DNA of 64,000 nt from Rhizomys pruinosus (Eukaryota; Chordata; Mammalia; Rodentia; Spalacidae). Of the stretch, positions 22,553 through 35,290 are shown piece after piece. Position 1 is the stretch's first letter. Every line of letters begins with the position of its first letter. The position numbers and the translations under genes are program-made. The stretch covers positions 405,206 to 469,205 of the forward strand of contig VZQC01004719.1 of NCBI GenBank assembly GCA_009823505.1. Direction: 5' to 3'. The notes under the pieces are model-generated. The model had not been told where the DNA came from, did no database searches, and saw only the letters and a program-made list of their open reading frames with translations.

Positions 22553-23739
22553 TGGTGTATATAATGTTAAAACTAAATAAAAATATATGTTTTAATTAAT
22601 ATATTTACATTACACATATTATTGTCCAATATCTCTATTTTAGAGTCCGGTTTTCTTGTCTTTTGTGTTTTGATATTAGTTTTAAGACTAATGATTTTAA
22701 AGTTTAACTGAAGATCAAATATTCCAAGTCAATCAAGGCCCAGTCTGTGACAGGATTTCGAATTTTAGCAAATTCATCACTTATCAAAAGATCAAAATAA
22801 TGTTTATTTCTTTTATTATCAAATGATGTGATAAAACTTGCCTTCCTTGTTACATTTTCCAACAGCATCACAGTTTATGATGTTGTTCATAGGCAATGCT
22901 AAATGGAGGAAATGCCGAGAAAATTTAGCCATGTGTTCATTTTATAGGAATGTAAAATGGATGAGAATTTTGCTTCTTTATCCAGGATGGGCTGTAGAAT
23001 TTGTATCCTTTAGATATGAATTCGGATCCTAGATATTTCTTTATGGGCTGGTGTCAACCTAGACAACTTAAAAAAATCTTAAGTTCTTATTCTCCCTTCC
23101 ATGAAATGAAAATCATACTGAGTGGTTCATGAGGAATAAATGAGGTGAGATGTGCAGAAGGACCCAAGTTCATGCTGTGCCCATATTGTATGCACTACAT
23201 TCTTATGTTCATGGGCATGAATACAGGTGCACACTCATCTTTTTCTTCCTCTGTTATAGTCTTTTTATGGCTTCTGGTTAGGGTTGGATAAAAACACCGC
23301 CATAAGAAGCAGGTTCAGAGGTGGGGCTTTGGAAAAGTGTTTAGATGATGAGGCAGTGTGCCATCAGTGGATTAATCCAATTGTTGACTCAAAATCTGAA
23401 TAAACTATTAGGGGGAAGTGGAATTGTGGTCCTAACTGGGGTGCTTCTTAGAAGGACATCTTGCCTGGTTCTTTCCTGACTTTCACTGTCTTTATTTCCT
23501 AACCAAGGTAAACATGTTTCCTCTACCATGTTCTTTCTCCACTATGTTTTGCTTGCCCTGCCATGAGCCTAAAGCAATGGATCCAGCATACCCATACCGT
23601 GGATTAAAATTTCTGAAATGGTGAAGATAGTAATTATTTCCTCCCCTAGATTGTTACTCCTGAGTTTGTTACGGTGGTGGAAAACATGCTTAATGTACCT
23701 CCTAAAATTCAAAGTATCTTTTGCCCATAGAAGGAATCC
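22553..23739. other. No recognised feature (left copy)
   Basis: Matches 33884-35070, largely without differences. No repeat family or exon recognised. Confidence 0.45.
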
Positions 23740-23966
23740 TGGGGCTGGAGAAATGGCTAAAGTTGTTTGCGAGCACCGATTACCCGGCTCTTCTAGAGAA
23801 CCTGGGTTTGATTCCTTGCACCCACATGGTGGCAAACAATCTTTAACCTTCAGTTTTGTTCCAGGGGAATCTAATGCGCTCTCTGACCTCCAGCGCATTG
23901 CAACCACGCGGGTGCACCAACCTAACGTGCAGACAGTAAATTCAACACATAAAAAAAAAAAAAAAA
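23740..23966 (+). mobile_element. B2 SINE, noisy left copy
   Basis: Corresponds to 35071-35290 but with many small insertions and duplicated bases (for example GATTACCCGGCTC versus GACTACCGCTC). AAGGAATCCT before and AAGTAATCCT-like sequence after it fit a target duplication. The excess indels relative to flanking identical sequence look like sequencing or gap-filling error. Confidence 0.85.
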
Positions 23967-24729
23967 GAAAAGAGTAATCCTGGTTTGGGGATGACTGATG
24001 TTGAACGATTCCCAAACCATTGGGGTTTGGATGGGGAAATATCTTTGTTAGCTGATTATGAAGTTAAGCATTTCAGAGATCGCTACTAATATATTATAGT
24101 GACCAGACAGCCCTGTCCTGGAAGAAGGCAGCTTGGCAGTGGGTGGAAAGCTTAGCTTTCCTGTATATACTGGTTATGAATTTTATTTTTCTAACTTCTA
24201 TTTTGTTTCACATTTACAAACATCCTCTGGTTTGTGAACAACGAACAGGCTGACTCAAGAAGGCCTCAGAGATGGAGTCTCTGGAAGCTTCTCAGTATCT
24301 CGGCTCTTTCGAGTGTCAGAATCTGTTTCTAGCAGCTATTTTGTCTCCTTCTATCGGCTTTCATCTTCTTAGCTATGTGTAAATTGACTGCAGTCTCTAG
24401 TTGGTCCTAGCAGACCTATGGAGAGCTGTGTTCTCTCTAGTCGGGGTCTGCATCAGAGACACATTTACTTCTGCTGAGGTTCTAACTCTGCTGATTATTT
24501 TCACAGATCTTTAGTTTCAGATGAAGTGAGGTACAGGTGAATACATTTGCTTTTTACTGACAAAGAAAGAATTCACTGAAATTAAATGGAAACTTGGGGA
24601 AAACAGGAAGGAGGCATGATGTGATTCCAGACATTACAAATTGTTCCTGTTGTAGTTTATCTTACTCCGTCTATACTTTTACCACTTTCAAATATACTAG
24701 ATTGAGTTTTGGCTGAGTTTCTTCTGTGG

Positions 24730-24815
24730 TTTATACTGTCCTCAAACTTACTATGAGCCTGGGTGATTGTCTTGGTCTCAGCCTCCTGAGTGCTGGATCG
24801 AGGGCAATACCAACA
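24730..24815 (-). mobile_element. Old B1-like remnant (left copy)
   Basis: GTCCTCAAACTTACTATG and CTCAGCCTCCTGAGTGCTGG are reverse-complement B1/proto-B1 blocks. Same as 36050-36140. Confidence 0.55.
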
Positions 24816-25234
24816 TGACTAGGGCTGGGAAGTGCTTTGATTCTTATCAGTATATTTTTCAAAATGTTTGTTAAGTTTAAGGTTGTCTTTTAACAAATAA
24901 TATAAGCTGCCTTGGCCACTTTGATATTTCCAAGGATGCAAACGTCAAATATATGAAAAGATGGTAAAGCAGAATAAGTGCTCTGTCTCTGCGATGAGTT
25001 TGTGCAAAGTCCTTGGGACATATTGTGCACGAGTAGGTCTACTCCTTCCCTGAGAGCACAGGAAGGTAGAGGAGGACACAAGCTAATATATGAAGAAGAT
25101 TTGCCATGGGAACAAGGAATATGAGAATCCGCAGGAGCAGATCCCTATAACTCATGGCCATGGTTATGAAAATGTAATGATGGAGCAGCTGGCATTAAGT
25201 TCTTGAAAAAATTATATTTGATAATTATTTTTTT

Positions 25235-25310
25235 TTCTGTGCAGTGCTGGGATGAGAGTCTATGGCCTGTGTGTTGCAAAACAACACACACTTCTGACTG
25301 AGGGATAATT
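25235..25310 (-). mobile_element. ID-like SINE remnant (left copy)
   Basis: A CAGTGCTGGGATGAGAGTCT...GGCC segment resembles a reversed ID element and matches the cleaner copy at 36555. Confidence 0.4.
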
Positions 25311-26359
25311 AATCCTCCAAATATTTTAGATATTCTGGTGTTCTTTAAAACCTCTTACTATTCTTTATATCCCTTGGCTAGGTGAAGGAGTTACCATGCC
25401 TTATTGAATTCTTCCTTCTTAAAATAATATGACTTGTGTTTTTAACCTCAATTTTTCATCAACCAAATGAGAAGGAAATTGAGCATAAATGTACCTGTGT
25501 GCTTTAAAACTTTCTGGTATGATTGAAAATTGGCTAAGAAATCCTCCATTTTTCCTGGGTCACTACAAACTTTGTGTGGAAATATATAAACTAAGTTTTT
25601 TTCCAGCACAGCTCATCTGAAGAACAGAATAGCATATAAATTGAGAGGTCAAAGCAGAGGAAAAAGTCATTTCCTTCATTGTGGCCCTGCAAACTCTAGC
25701 TTCCTGACATGCTTAGGAAGTATAGAGATTATCCCTTGGTTTGGAATCCTATGCTTCCTAAATTCATAAAAATCCTCTAATACTTAGTTCTCTATTAACA
25801 GATGTTGCTAGGGTCCCAATGAAGGATATATTTTCTATTACCTTAACGGAGTCAGTGGCTAGTAGAGCCCAATGCAGTGGGAAATGCCTGCATTTGTTAT
25901 TATAGTAATACTGCACTTGTTATTATAGCTGACAAAAATGAGAATGGAATAGCAAATCCTATTTCCAAACAACATTAATGGGCCCTGAAAGTCTCCCTTC
26001 TTTGAAATGTCATGGTGGAGACTGCCACTCAGACACATCAGCTGCAGGAAGTCTGTTGGCTTCTTTCCGTCAGTCTTCACTTTTCTTCCAGCCTTTGTTT
26101 CAACATTAAGTGGCTTCAGACCAGCCTCTGTTCTTTTCTGATGGAATTCCTGTTTATGTGTCCTTCACAGATCATGTACCATCTTCAAGGCCAAGTCTGT
26201 CCTGCAATTCATAATAAAATGGGATATAAGAAGCATAAGTTTCAAAATACCAACTTTCCTCTGGACTCAGGCATGTAAGTTGACAGTCCCTTCATGTCAG
26301 TCCCTTCACTAACATGGTCCTTTTAATTTAAGATTTTATTAATTAAAATTTTAGATAGT

Positions 26360-26569
26360 ATGGGTTGTGGTGGTATTTTTTTTGCACCTATGTGTTAGTA
26401 TGTGCATTGGAGTGGGGATGCATGCTGAATCCAGAAAAGGACATTGGATCACCTAGAACGTGAGTCGCAGGTGGTTTTTGCAACCCAGTGTGGCTGACTT
26501 GGGAACTGAACGAGGTCCTCTGCAAGAGCAGCAAATGCCTCTTAACCACTGAGCCATCTCTGCTACCAG
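26360..26569 (-). mobile_element. B2 SINE (left copy)
   Basis: Reverse B2: TGTGCATTGGAGTGGGGATG, GAACTGAACGAGGTCCTC and head CTTAACCACTGAGCCATCTC. Matches 37675-37873, with several indels. Confidence 0.85.
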
Positions 26570-28389
26570 CACATTCCTTTTGTTCTATAAATAATTCTTA
26601 TCCTGCCCATGAAATTCCTGTCTCTCAGAAAGGGTTCTCCCTTCATCCAATTGTAAATGGATCTTCTAAGGTAATTGTCAAATATTTGTGTCCTATACTA
26701 AGCACAACCTAAGGTTACAGAAAAGAATAATATATAACTGATGCTTACAAAAATAAAATTTACTTCTATTATCTTCTCGGTAGGAGGATCTATGTGCTGA
26801 ATAAAACCTTCCTGTATAATTTATCCTATTTAAAAGTTTAAATGACAAAATACCAGTAAGAAAAGGTTGAGATATATAAAGTATATAAGTTATAACAATT
26901 CTTCATAATCTTTCCACTTTGAAATAAATATCATTGGTTTTGACTATAATTCCCTGTGTTATTTTCCTCTGACAATATACAAGGAAGTCAGAATGCCTTA
27001 GAGACCTATTGTATTAGCAGTTGTGACTTCATTGTGCTAAAGGTCATTTGATTAAAAATGCTTGACTTGATAGGGCGTACCATCTATGGAGAAGTTACAT
27101 AAGTCCAGTGGAGGGTTGAGCAGGCCGGGATGGGGGAGGGTTCTAAATGGGATAAAAACGTTTCCTGAAATGTAAAAAAAGCTCAATAAAAAGTTGGAGT
27201 GATTATTAACTAGATTCTTGGGCAGCTTTTTCATCAAGCTGCTGCATTAGCAACTTGTGGGTCACTGTGGTGTACGCTGAAGATTGAGAACCATTAAACT
27301 GACATTTTGATAGTGTTACCTCATCCCTGTTGCATTTCTCTCCTGTCACAGAGTGGTTTTCTTCTACAGTTCCCACTAATAGCCTACCTTGGGAGAAGCA
27401 GCTTCACAGGCTTTTACTCATTACATTTTTTTTTATATTTGGTTTTTGGATGTGAAGTGTAACAGGGAAGCATCAATACCCATAACATTTTAGCATAGCT
27501 CATGTTTACCCCAAATCCCTAGAAAATATTCTAAAACCCACACATATTACATTGAAACTCTGTATCCTGTTGTAAAAATCACAGCCACATCTGCCCAGTA
27601 GCAGCTCAGACCAGTGAGGTGTACCAGGAGGTGAGCGCCCCACTCCAGTGGCTTTTCTGCCCTCACAACATATTGCAGTTCAACATGGAAGCAGATGAGA
27701 TAGTGCAAATGACAGATGAAGACTGCCAACAGGCTTCAGAGGAGATGAAATATTTGAGGGAAATGAGGTAATATTTGTTGACTCTTATTTGAAAATTTCA
27801 ATTCACACTAATACCATGGTTTTCTAGAAACCACTCTTTACTATGAAAGAAAGAAAACTGTATTGTGTCTCACAAAGATTTTTATGGAAGGTTGGGGGGT
27901 TAGTAGGATCATCTGATTGCTTCACTGCCTTATTTCGAGAGCCAGAGTAAAATTGCATGCTTATTTTGGGTGTTGTTCACATATGGCTTTCTTTCCATCT
28001 CAAAGCATTGTGTTTTGGATCTCATGAATGACACAATTGATTTTAAGAAAAGGGAAAGATAATATATACTTTGATCAATCTATTTAGAAATTTATTGTGG
28101 GAATATGTAAACTCCATATGAAGTTGTGAGCTGAGAGCTTCTTAAATTTTTTTCCAACTAAAATATATGAATAATGGCTATAATCTCTTGTTAAATTGTT
28201 TGCTTATAGTTCTCTACTTATTTTCTCCATCAGTACTAGAATGTCAGTGTTGTATCCCAGTACTGAGTGTGTTTGCCACACATCACACGCATAGAATAGC
28301 CCCCATGTCTTAACCATCAGAGCATCAGAGACTGAATTCATTTTCATGTAGATCCTCTTGGTTCACTTCTTTATAAAAATTCTTTAGTT
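26570..28389. other. No repeat recognised; contains exon-like segment (left copy)
   Basis: Matches 37874-39691. The only item of note is the exon-like segment at 27599-27767. Confidence 0.45.
27599..27767 (+). other. Candidate exon (speculative), left copy
   Basis: An AG acceptor-like site (CATCTGCCCAG, 27588-27598) and a donor-like site (ATGAG/GTAATA at 27767/27768) bound about 169 bp in which one frame stays open for all codons. It reads through ...TSEVYQEVSAPLQWLF... and an ATG at 27685 in good initiation context (CAACATGG), followed by a hydrophilic stretch starting MEADEIVQMTDEDC. The polypyrimidine tract is weak. I do not recognise the protein. An open run of this length can occur by chance, so this is only a candidate, perhaps an exon of an unannotated transcript. 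The right copy at 38906 appears identical. Confidence 0.2.
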
Positions 28390-28605
28390 ATTATTATTTT
28401 ATGTTTGGTTGTTGCGTGCCCATGTAGTAAAGTGCACCTATGGTCATGCATAACTCACAGAGGGTCAGAAAGGGCATGGGGAAGTCCCCCCTGGAAGTAG
28501 AGTCAAGGACAGCTATTAGTGAGCCTGTTGGAGCTGAGGAATCAAACATGGATTCTCTACAAGAGCATCAAATGCTATTAACTGCTGAGGGCCATTTCTC
28601 CAGGC
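28390..28605 (-). mobile_element. B2 SINE, noisy left copy
   Basis: Reverse B2, corresponding to 39692-39906. The left copy has extra bases and substitutions (for example AGGGCCATTTCTCCAGGCCC versus AGCCATTTCTCCAGCCC). Confidence 0.85.
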
Positions 28606-28999
28606 CCTTGCTCACTTCTTGAAAAAACTTTATTTCATATCAACCTGAATCTTTAGTTTAAAGCATATCTTTTAAAACCTTCTAGGATAAACCTCTAACT
28701 TCTCTTATATTAAATTTTCTTGTTAGTGTACAAATAATGGGATTCATCATGACATTGTCACACTCATAGGCAATTATACTCTCTTCTTTGCTTTCCTCTC
28801 CCACTGCCCTCCCCTGAGACCTGCCTCCAAATAATTCCCTTCTTCAGTTGGTCTCAACATTTCTGTTTTTAATTATTTCATATGTGGCCATGTTTCTATT
28901 TCTACCCTCCTTAAAAATTTCTTCCTGCCCTCTCATGATCACTTTTGTAGTTTCATAATCTACTCATATTCACACACATATATAATCAATTAACACACA

Positions 29000-29230
29000 T
29001 GCACATACATAAAAAATAAAAAAAAAAAATGTGTTTTTTTTTTTTTTTAATTGTTGTGACAAAACATCTGACCAATAATAACTTAAGAGTAAAGGGTTTA
29101 TTTCCATTTATACGTCAAGGACACAGTCTATCATGGCGGGGAATCCTGGTGGCCAGCAAATGAGGAAATGGTCACATGGTATCTGCAGTCAGGAAATAGA
29201 TAAAATTGAATGTTCATGCTTAGAAATCTT
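29000..29230 (-). mobile_element. LTR-like repeat fragment with homopolymer junk (left copy)
   Basis: Corresponds to 40300-40490. The left copy starts with a run of A and a run of T (29010-29050) absent from the right copy, where the sequence is instead CATGCATGTGTTCTGCTGTG. The repeat is related to the LTR-like elements at 322 and 21009. Confidence 0.6.
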
Positions 29231-29330
29231 CATGCTTTAAAATTATATTGTTTTTTATGTTATGTGGGATGACTATGTTTGGCATGTATGTATGTAAGTA
29301 CAAACACATATGGTGCCTTTACCCACAGAG

Positions 29331-31317
29331 AACAAAGAGAAAGAAAAAATATTCCTGACATAAGTGAGGCTAAAAGAATTCAATGTACACTAATCAACAC
29401 GTCAACGAATACTTGAAGCAATACAAAGGAAACTGAAGATAGGAATGGCTATACCCAAGAAGTCACAGAAATAAACAAATTACGGTATAATTAGGAAAAC
29501 ACAAAATAGGTCCATAAACAAAATTAAAGTGATATATGCAAACCATCTTTCAGTAATAACACTAAATATCAATGCCCTCCACTCTCCTGTCCAAAGAAAC
29601 AGACTAGTAGAATGTATCAAGAAATAAATATCCAACCATTCTGTTGTCTTCAAGAAACTCAGCTTCAAGTATGGCCAGTATCTTAAGGTGAAAGGATAGA
29701 AAAAAAAGTATTTCCAAGAAAATGGCAATAAAAACCAAGCAGAATATGTGATCCCAATATCTGAAAAATTAGACTTCAAATTAAAACGAATCAGAAGAGA
29801 CAATGAGGCCATTCCATTCTAGGGGATCAAAGGAACAACTACCAAGAAAATAGTATAGTTTTTGAATATATTTGCACCAAACTTTGGTGTACTCCATTTC
29901 ATAAAAACAGTAGTATAGGACTTTAAAACAGATTAACCCAAGCTGTTTGGTGTAAGGTGACTTTCAATATGCCACTGCGCCAAAGACAGGTCCTGGATGA
30001 AATAATAAATAGAAAAACAATTGAATTAAGTGACATCATACATCAAGTTAACCTAACAGACATCTATTGAACATTCTACCCGAAAACCAAAGACTACACT
30101 TCTATCTAGCAGCCTGTAACTAGTCCACTTTTCTGTTGCTGTGATAAACCACCAGGACCAAGGGAACTTATAAAAGGAAGATTTTATTTATTGGAAAAAA
30201 AAAAAGCTGTACATTTGATGGTTGCCAGGGAATCAGAGTCCATTGGGGCAGGAGGCATGGTGGCCAGGGCTGGGCAGAAAGCTGAGGTTCACATCGTCGT
30301 AATGAGTAAAGGAAGTCAAGAGAGGAGAGAAGAGCTGGAGACTGCAAGGCTTGTTAAACTCACTAAGCCCACCCCCAGTGATGAACTTCCTCAAGCATGA
30401 CCACACCTTGTAAGATCTCCTACCTCCTAAGACTGAGCCACCAACTGGGGAACAAAATGTCTGAAGACTTGAAGCCTATTGGGGGACACCAAAACCATTG
30501 AAGTGTCTCTAAAATTTACTACATACTGTGGCTATAAGATTATATATATATATAGTATTATAACTGTATATAAACGTTAGGTTTCAAACAAACAGAAAAT
30601 GAATATTCCATGCTTTTCTATCAGAAAACAATGCAATAAAGCTTAAAATCGCAGCAAAAGAAGGCTTAGTAACTACACGCTCTTGGAGGTTAAACAACAG
30701 ACTCCTGAAGTATGATTGTCAAAGAAGAAATAAAAATATTTTTAAATAATAAAACTAAATAAAATTTAAGAAAAACATGAAATACATACTGGGACACATT
30801 AAAAGCAGTACTAAGTGGGAAGTTTAAAGCTCTAAGTGCTATATTAAAAAACTAGAAAGAGAACAAATAAATTGATTAACAGTACAACTGGAGAACAAGT
30901 CAAACCAAAACCTACCAGAGAGAAAAAAGAAATAACAAAAACAAGATCAAAATTTAACAAAAATAGAACAAAAAATTACAAAGATCAAAGAACAATGAAT
31001 CTAACAAACACCCTGCCTTCTTTGAACATCTATAAGAAGAGAAAGACCTTAGGCCTAGTAACAAAAAGAAAGATTAAAATCCCAAATAAACAAAAATCAG
31101 AGAAGAAAGGAGAGAATGTCACAAAAGACACAAAAAATATCAGGAAAATTATAAAGGAATACTTAAAACTATACGAATTTGAAAATCTAAAATAAATGGA
31201 GAAATTCCTAAATTCAAGGAGACCGCCAAAGGTAAATCAGGAAGAGATCAACAGCTTAAACTGACCCACAATATATGAAGAAAATGAAAACGTAATAAGA
31301 AACCCCCCAACAAAAAA
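29331..31317 (+). mobile_element. L1 ORF1 end and 5' half of ORF2 (left copy, cut at the N)
   Basis: Matches 40591-42534: end of ORF1 (ATACTTGAAGCAATACAAAG), endonuclease-region remnants and start of the reverse-transcriptase region. It carries many indels and is interrupted by the URR1-like element at 30117. It stops at the N, while the right copy continues for another 4 kb. Confidence 0.85.
30117..30500 (+). mobile_element. URR1-like element in L1 (left copy)
   Basis: CTTTTCTGTTGCTGTGATAA, CTTATAAAAGGAAG and the end CCTATTGGGGGACACC identify it. Same insertion as 41375, with extra errors such as a run of 11 A. Confidence 0.75.
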
Positions 31318-31318
31318 N
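31318..31318. other. Single N at duplication junction
   Basis: The only ambiguous base seen in the window. It falls exactly between the end of the left copy and the start of the right copy of the 11-kb block. Confidence 0.97.
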
Positions 31319-31464
31319 GAGCAGTTCCCTGGATTTTCAGCCTCTCCAGTGTGGTGCGGCTATTGTTGGACTCCTTGAGCTCTGTCACATGAGCAAATCA
31401 ACAAATTTGTATATAGCTATATATTCCTTCTATTGATTCTGTTTCTTTAGAGAACCCTAATATA
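31319..31464 (+). mobile_element. 3' part of MLT2-like LTR (right copy)
   Basis: Contains CTATTGTTGGACTCCTTGAG and the end AGAGAACCCTAATATA. Only the part equivalent to 19839-20076 is present; the first 310 bp of the LTR are missing because the copy begins at the N. Confidence 0.75.
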
Positions 31465-31467
31465 GCC

Positions 31468-32379
31468 CCCATAACATTAAACTGGTAAACACTATAAAAT
31501 CTTTATCTGTTAAAAAAATATCTACCTTTCCAGTTTCACTGGTCAATCATGTGGTCATGGGACCACCCATGGGGAGGCATGTTCACTTTAAGTCATGCTA
31601 AATAGAATGGAATACACAGCGTGTTAGTGAGATAGTGAACTTTTCCTGCCTGGAGTCCGCCTCCCAGTGCATGGCTTCTGGGTCTCGCCACAGACATCTA
31701 GATCTCTGGAAACTTGCCTGCTTTCCTGAATTCTACAAAGAAGCACAATCTCTCCTTTCTTCCTATCCCTTTCTAAGCATGCTTTCTTTAATGCTTTGGG
31801 CTGCCTTAGCCTCTTGTATTTCTTTACATTTTCTCTAAGGCTTCCTTCTTCCCACAGTGTGGCTGCCAGCCAGCCAGCCAGCCACATGTCTGACCTCCAT
31901 TCAGGCTTTAGCTTACATGGCCCAATGGCTTTTTCCTTCTCCCCTCCACTCTCCTTCTCAAGGCAACTCCTGAGATTCCTAGTTTGCCTGCCCTGAGGGT
32001 TTTTCTTTAGAATAAATTGCCCTAAAGGTTCTGTTTGGGCCCATTCTTAAATTCTTTTATGAATGAGACTAAGAACCCTCTAGAGGATGCTCTTTCTCCC
32101 CATATCAGTTTGATGGATTGGGTGAGGGTACTACTTTTAGTTAATATATTTAGTGAAAATATTTCTGGAGAAATGATGAGTGTGGATATGGCACTTCCAT
32201 ATACATAGGACTGATTAAAGGCAGCAACCATACAGACAAGTGAGGAAAATGCAAACAGGTGGTGCAAATGTAGACTCAGGTGGGAATGAGTCTGATGTGC
32301 TCAGGAAACAGAAGTGAGGCCATGATATTTAAAATATAATAGGGGTGAAAAACTAAAGAAAAATGTTTGAATATAGGCC
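31468..32379. other. No recognised feature (right copy)
   Basis: Matches 20080-21008 with frequent indels in the first half and near identity from about 32080. Confidence 0.45.
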
Positions 32380-33883
32380 ATTCTCATCTGTTTTCTCTAC
32401 AGCTGTGACAAAACACTAACCCAAGCTACTTGGGGAAGAAAGGGTTTATTTCACCTTACAGCTTTATAGTGAAGCATTGAGGGAAGAAGCCTAGGCAGAA
32501 ACTCAGGGCAGGAACCCACAGGCAGAAGCTGAAGCAGAGACCACAGAGGAATGGTGATTGCTGGCTTGCTCTCCTGGCCTGTGCTCAGTTTTCTTTCTGA
32601 TATAATGCAAACCACCTATCTAGAGGTGGGACCACCTAGAGTGGTCTATGTCTTCTCACACCACTCAATGATCAATAAAACATCTCACATGTATTTCCAT
32701 AGGCAAATCCAATAGATGAAATTTTCCAGTTGTGTTCCTTCTACCCTGGCTGTCAAGTTCACAACAAGCTATCCAGCACAATTGCCCCCTTGTCAACTTT
32801 ACACATAAACATATCACTGCTAAACCAAAACCTTTCCATTTCTTGTCCCCAATATCTCCTGTTATTATTAATATTACAACATAAAGCATAATCCAACTTT
32901 AAAAGTCTGACAGTCTTTAAAAATTCAAATAGTTTTAAAAGTTTGGAGTGTTTTTAAAAGTTTCAAGACCCCTTCAATTCTGCCGTTTTCATGCTGCCCA
33001 AACCACTACCACATGGGAGACTCTCACAGGTTACCAAGTTCTGCTTCCGGCTTGAGATAACGCCTTTGCTTCATCTGGATAACAGCTTCTGTGTGCTAAC
33101 CCCGAATAAATAACTTCTCAAAACATTTCACCTCAATGATGCTGTTCTCTTTTTAATCACAGCTGATTTTTCAGCCCTATCTACCAACATTGATTGTCCC
33201 ATTAAAGCAAAAGTTTCTCCTCTGAAGTGCTGGTCTCTTGTTTATCACTGTTGATCATTCAGCTGACCAGAAGCCACAGATTCACAATTCAAAATATCAC
33301 ACAAACAACCCTGGTGATCTTTGCTTCCTCGAAACATCACAAGCCAGGCCTCTGTCATGTGCATTTCTCTAAGCTCAGTGGTGTTTCTAGCCCAAGGTTC
33401 CCCATGCTTCCACAATCCTCTCTGAAACAACATGATCAGGTCCATTACAAAAATACTCCATTCCTGCTATCAACATCTGTTTCAGTTAGGTTTCTCTTTG
33501 CTGTACTAAAACACTGACCAAGAGCAACTTGTAGAAAAAAGGGTTTATTTCATTTAAAATTTTACAGTCCATCCCTGGGAGGAGCCAAGGCAGGGGCTCA
33601 GGGCAAGAACTTGCAGGCAGAATCTGAAGTGGAGACCACAGAGCTCCTGGTTATTGGTTTGCTCCTCTGACCCATGCTCAGCCTGCTTTCTGATAGATTA
33701 CAGAAACACCTTGCACACGCGTGGTACCACCTTCAGTCCTCCTACATAACTCAAAAATCAAGAACATGCCCCACGTACATGCCCACAGGCCAATCCAATA
33801 GAGGAAACTGTTCAGTTGAGGTTCCCTCTTCCCAGGCGTGTCAAGGTGACAACTGATGTTGACAACTGAAGCTATCTGTCACA
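32380..33883 (-). mobile_element. Second short LTR retrotransposon, minus strand (right copy)
   Basis: Same element as 21009-22552. The 3' LTR is about 32380-32782, the purine tract (reverse of GCCCCCTT) about 32786, and the 5' LTR about 33478-33883. The 5' LTR differs strongly from the left copy between 33685 and 33770 (and 22355-22440), although flanking sequence is nearly identical. Confidence 0.75.
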
Positions 33884-35070
33884 TGGTGTATATAAACTTT
33901 AAAACTAAATAAAATATTATGTTTATAAATTAGATTTCCATATAACAGCATATTTTTCAATATGCTCTATTTAGTCCAGGTTTTCTTATCTATTTGTTTT
34001 GATATTAGTTTTAAGACTAATGATTTTAAAGTTTAACTGAAGATCAAATATTCCAAGTCAATCAAGGCCCAGTCTGTGACAGGATTTCGAATTTTAGCAA
34101 ATTCATCACTTATCAAAAATCAAAATAATGTTTATTTCCTTTTAATATCAAAATGTGATAAAACTTGCCTTCCTTGTTACATTTTCCAACAGCATCACAG
34201 TTTATGATGTTGTTCATAGGCAATGCTAAATGGAGGAAATGCCGAGAAAATTTAGCCATGTGTTCATTTTATAGGAATGTAAAATGGATGAGAATTTTGC
34301 TTCTTTATCCAGGATGGGCTGTAGAATTTGTATCCTTTAGATATGAATTCGGATCCTAGATATTTCTTTATGGGCTGGTGTCAACCTAGACAACTTAAAA
34401 AAATCTTAAGTTCTTATTCTCCCTTCCATGAAATGAAAATCATACTGAGTGGTTCATGAGGAATAAATGAGGTGAGATGTGCAGAAGGACCCAAGTTCAT
34501 GCTGTGCCCATATTGTATGCACTACATTCTTATGTTCATGGGCATGAATACAGGTGCACACTCATCTTTTTCTTCCTCTGTTATAGTCTTTTTATGGCTT
34601 CTGGTTATGGGTTGGATAAAAAACACCCCATATAGAAGCAGTGTTCAGAGGTGGGGCTTTGGAAAAGTGTTTAGATGATGAGGCAGTGTGCCATCAGTGG
34701 ATTAATCCAATTGTTGACTCAAAATCTGAATAAACTATTAGGGGGAAGTGGAATTGTGGTCCTAACTGGGGTGCTTCTTAGAAGGACATCTTGCCTGGTT
34801 CTTTCCTGACTTTCACTGTCTTTATTTCCTAACCAAGGTAAACATGTTTCCTCTACCATGTTCTTTCTCCACTATGTTTTGCTTGCCCTGCCATGAGCCT
34901 AAAGCAATGGATCCAGCATACCCATACCGTGGATTAAAATTTCTGAAATGGTGAAGATAGTAATTATTTCCTCCCCTAGATTGTTACTCCTGAGTTTGTT
35001 ACGGTGGTGGAAAACATGCTTAATGTACCTCCTAAAATTCAAAGTATCTTTTGCCCATAGAAGGAATCCT
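33884..35070. other. No recognised feature (right copy)
   Basis: Matches 22553-23739. No repeat family or exon recognised. Confidence 0.45.
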
Positions 35071-35290
35071 GGGGCTGGAGAGATGGCTAAGTGGTTGAGA
35101 GCACCGACTACCGCTCTTCTAGAGGACCTGGGTTTGATTCCTTGCACCCACATGGTGGCTAAGAACCATCTTTAACTTCAGTTCCAGGGGAATCTAATGC
35201 TCTCTTCTGACCTCCGCGGCATTGCACCACTCGGGTGCACCAACCTACGTGCAGACAGTACATTCATACACATAAAAAAAAAAAAAAAAG
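35071..35290 (+). mobile_element. B2 SINE
   Basis: Head GGGGCTGGAGAGATGGCTAAG, B-box-like GGGTTTGATTCC, single CAGTTCCAGGGGAA block and A-rich tail. AAGGAATCCT (35061-35070) and AAGTAATCCT (about 35296) form the target duplication. Confidence 0.9.

Larger units (their letters stand above)
19839..31317 (+). repeat. Left copy of a duplicated block of about 11.4 kb
   Basis: Aligns in the same orientation with 31319-42534. Offsets between matching positions fall from about 11480 bp at the left end to about 11220 at the right end, so the left copy is longer by roughly 250 bases, mostly as extra bases in runs and low-complexity DNA. It ends in mid-L1 one base before the N. Probably an uncollapsed contig overlap. 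Confidence 0.9.
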
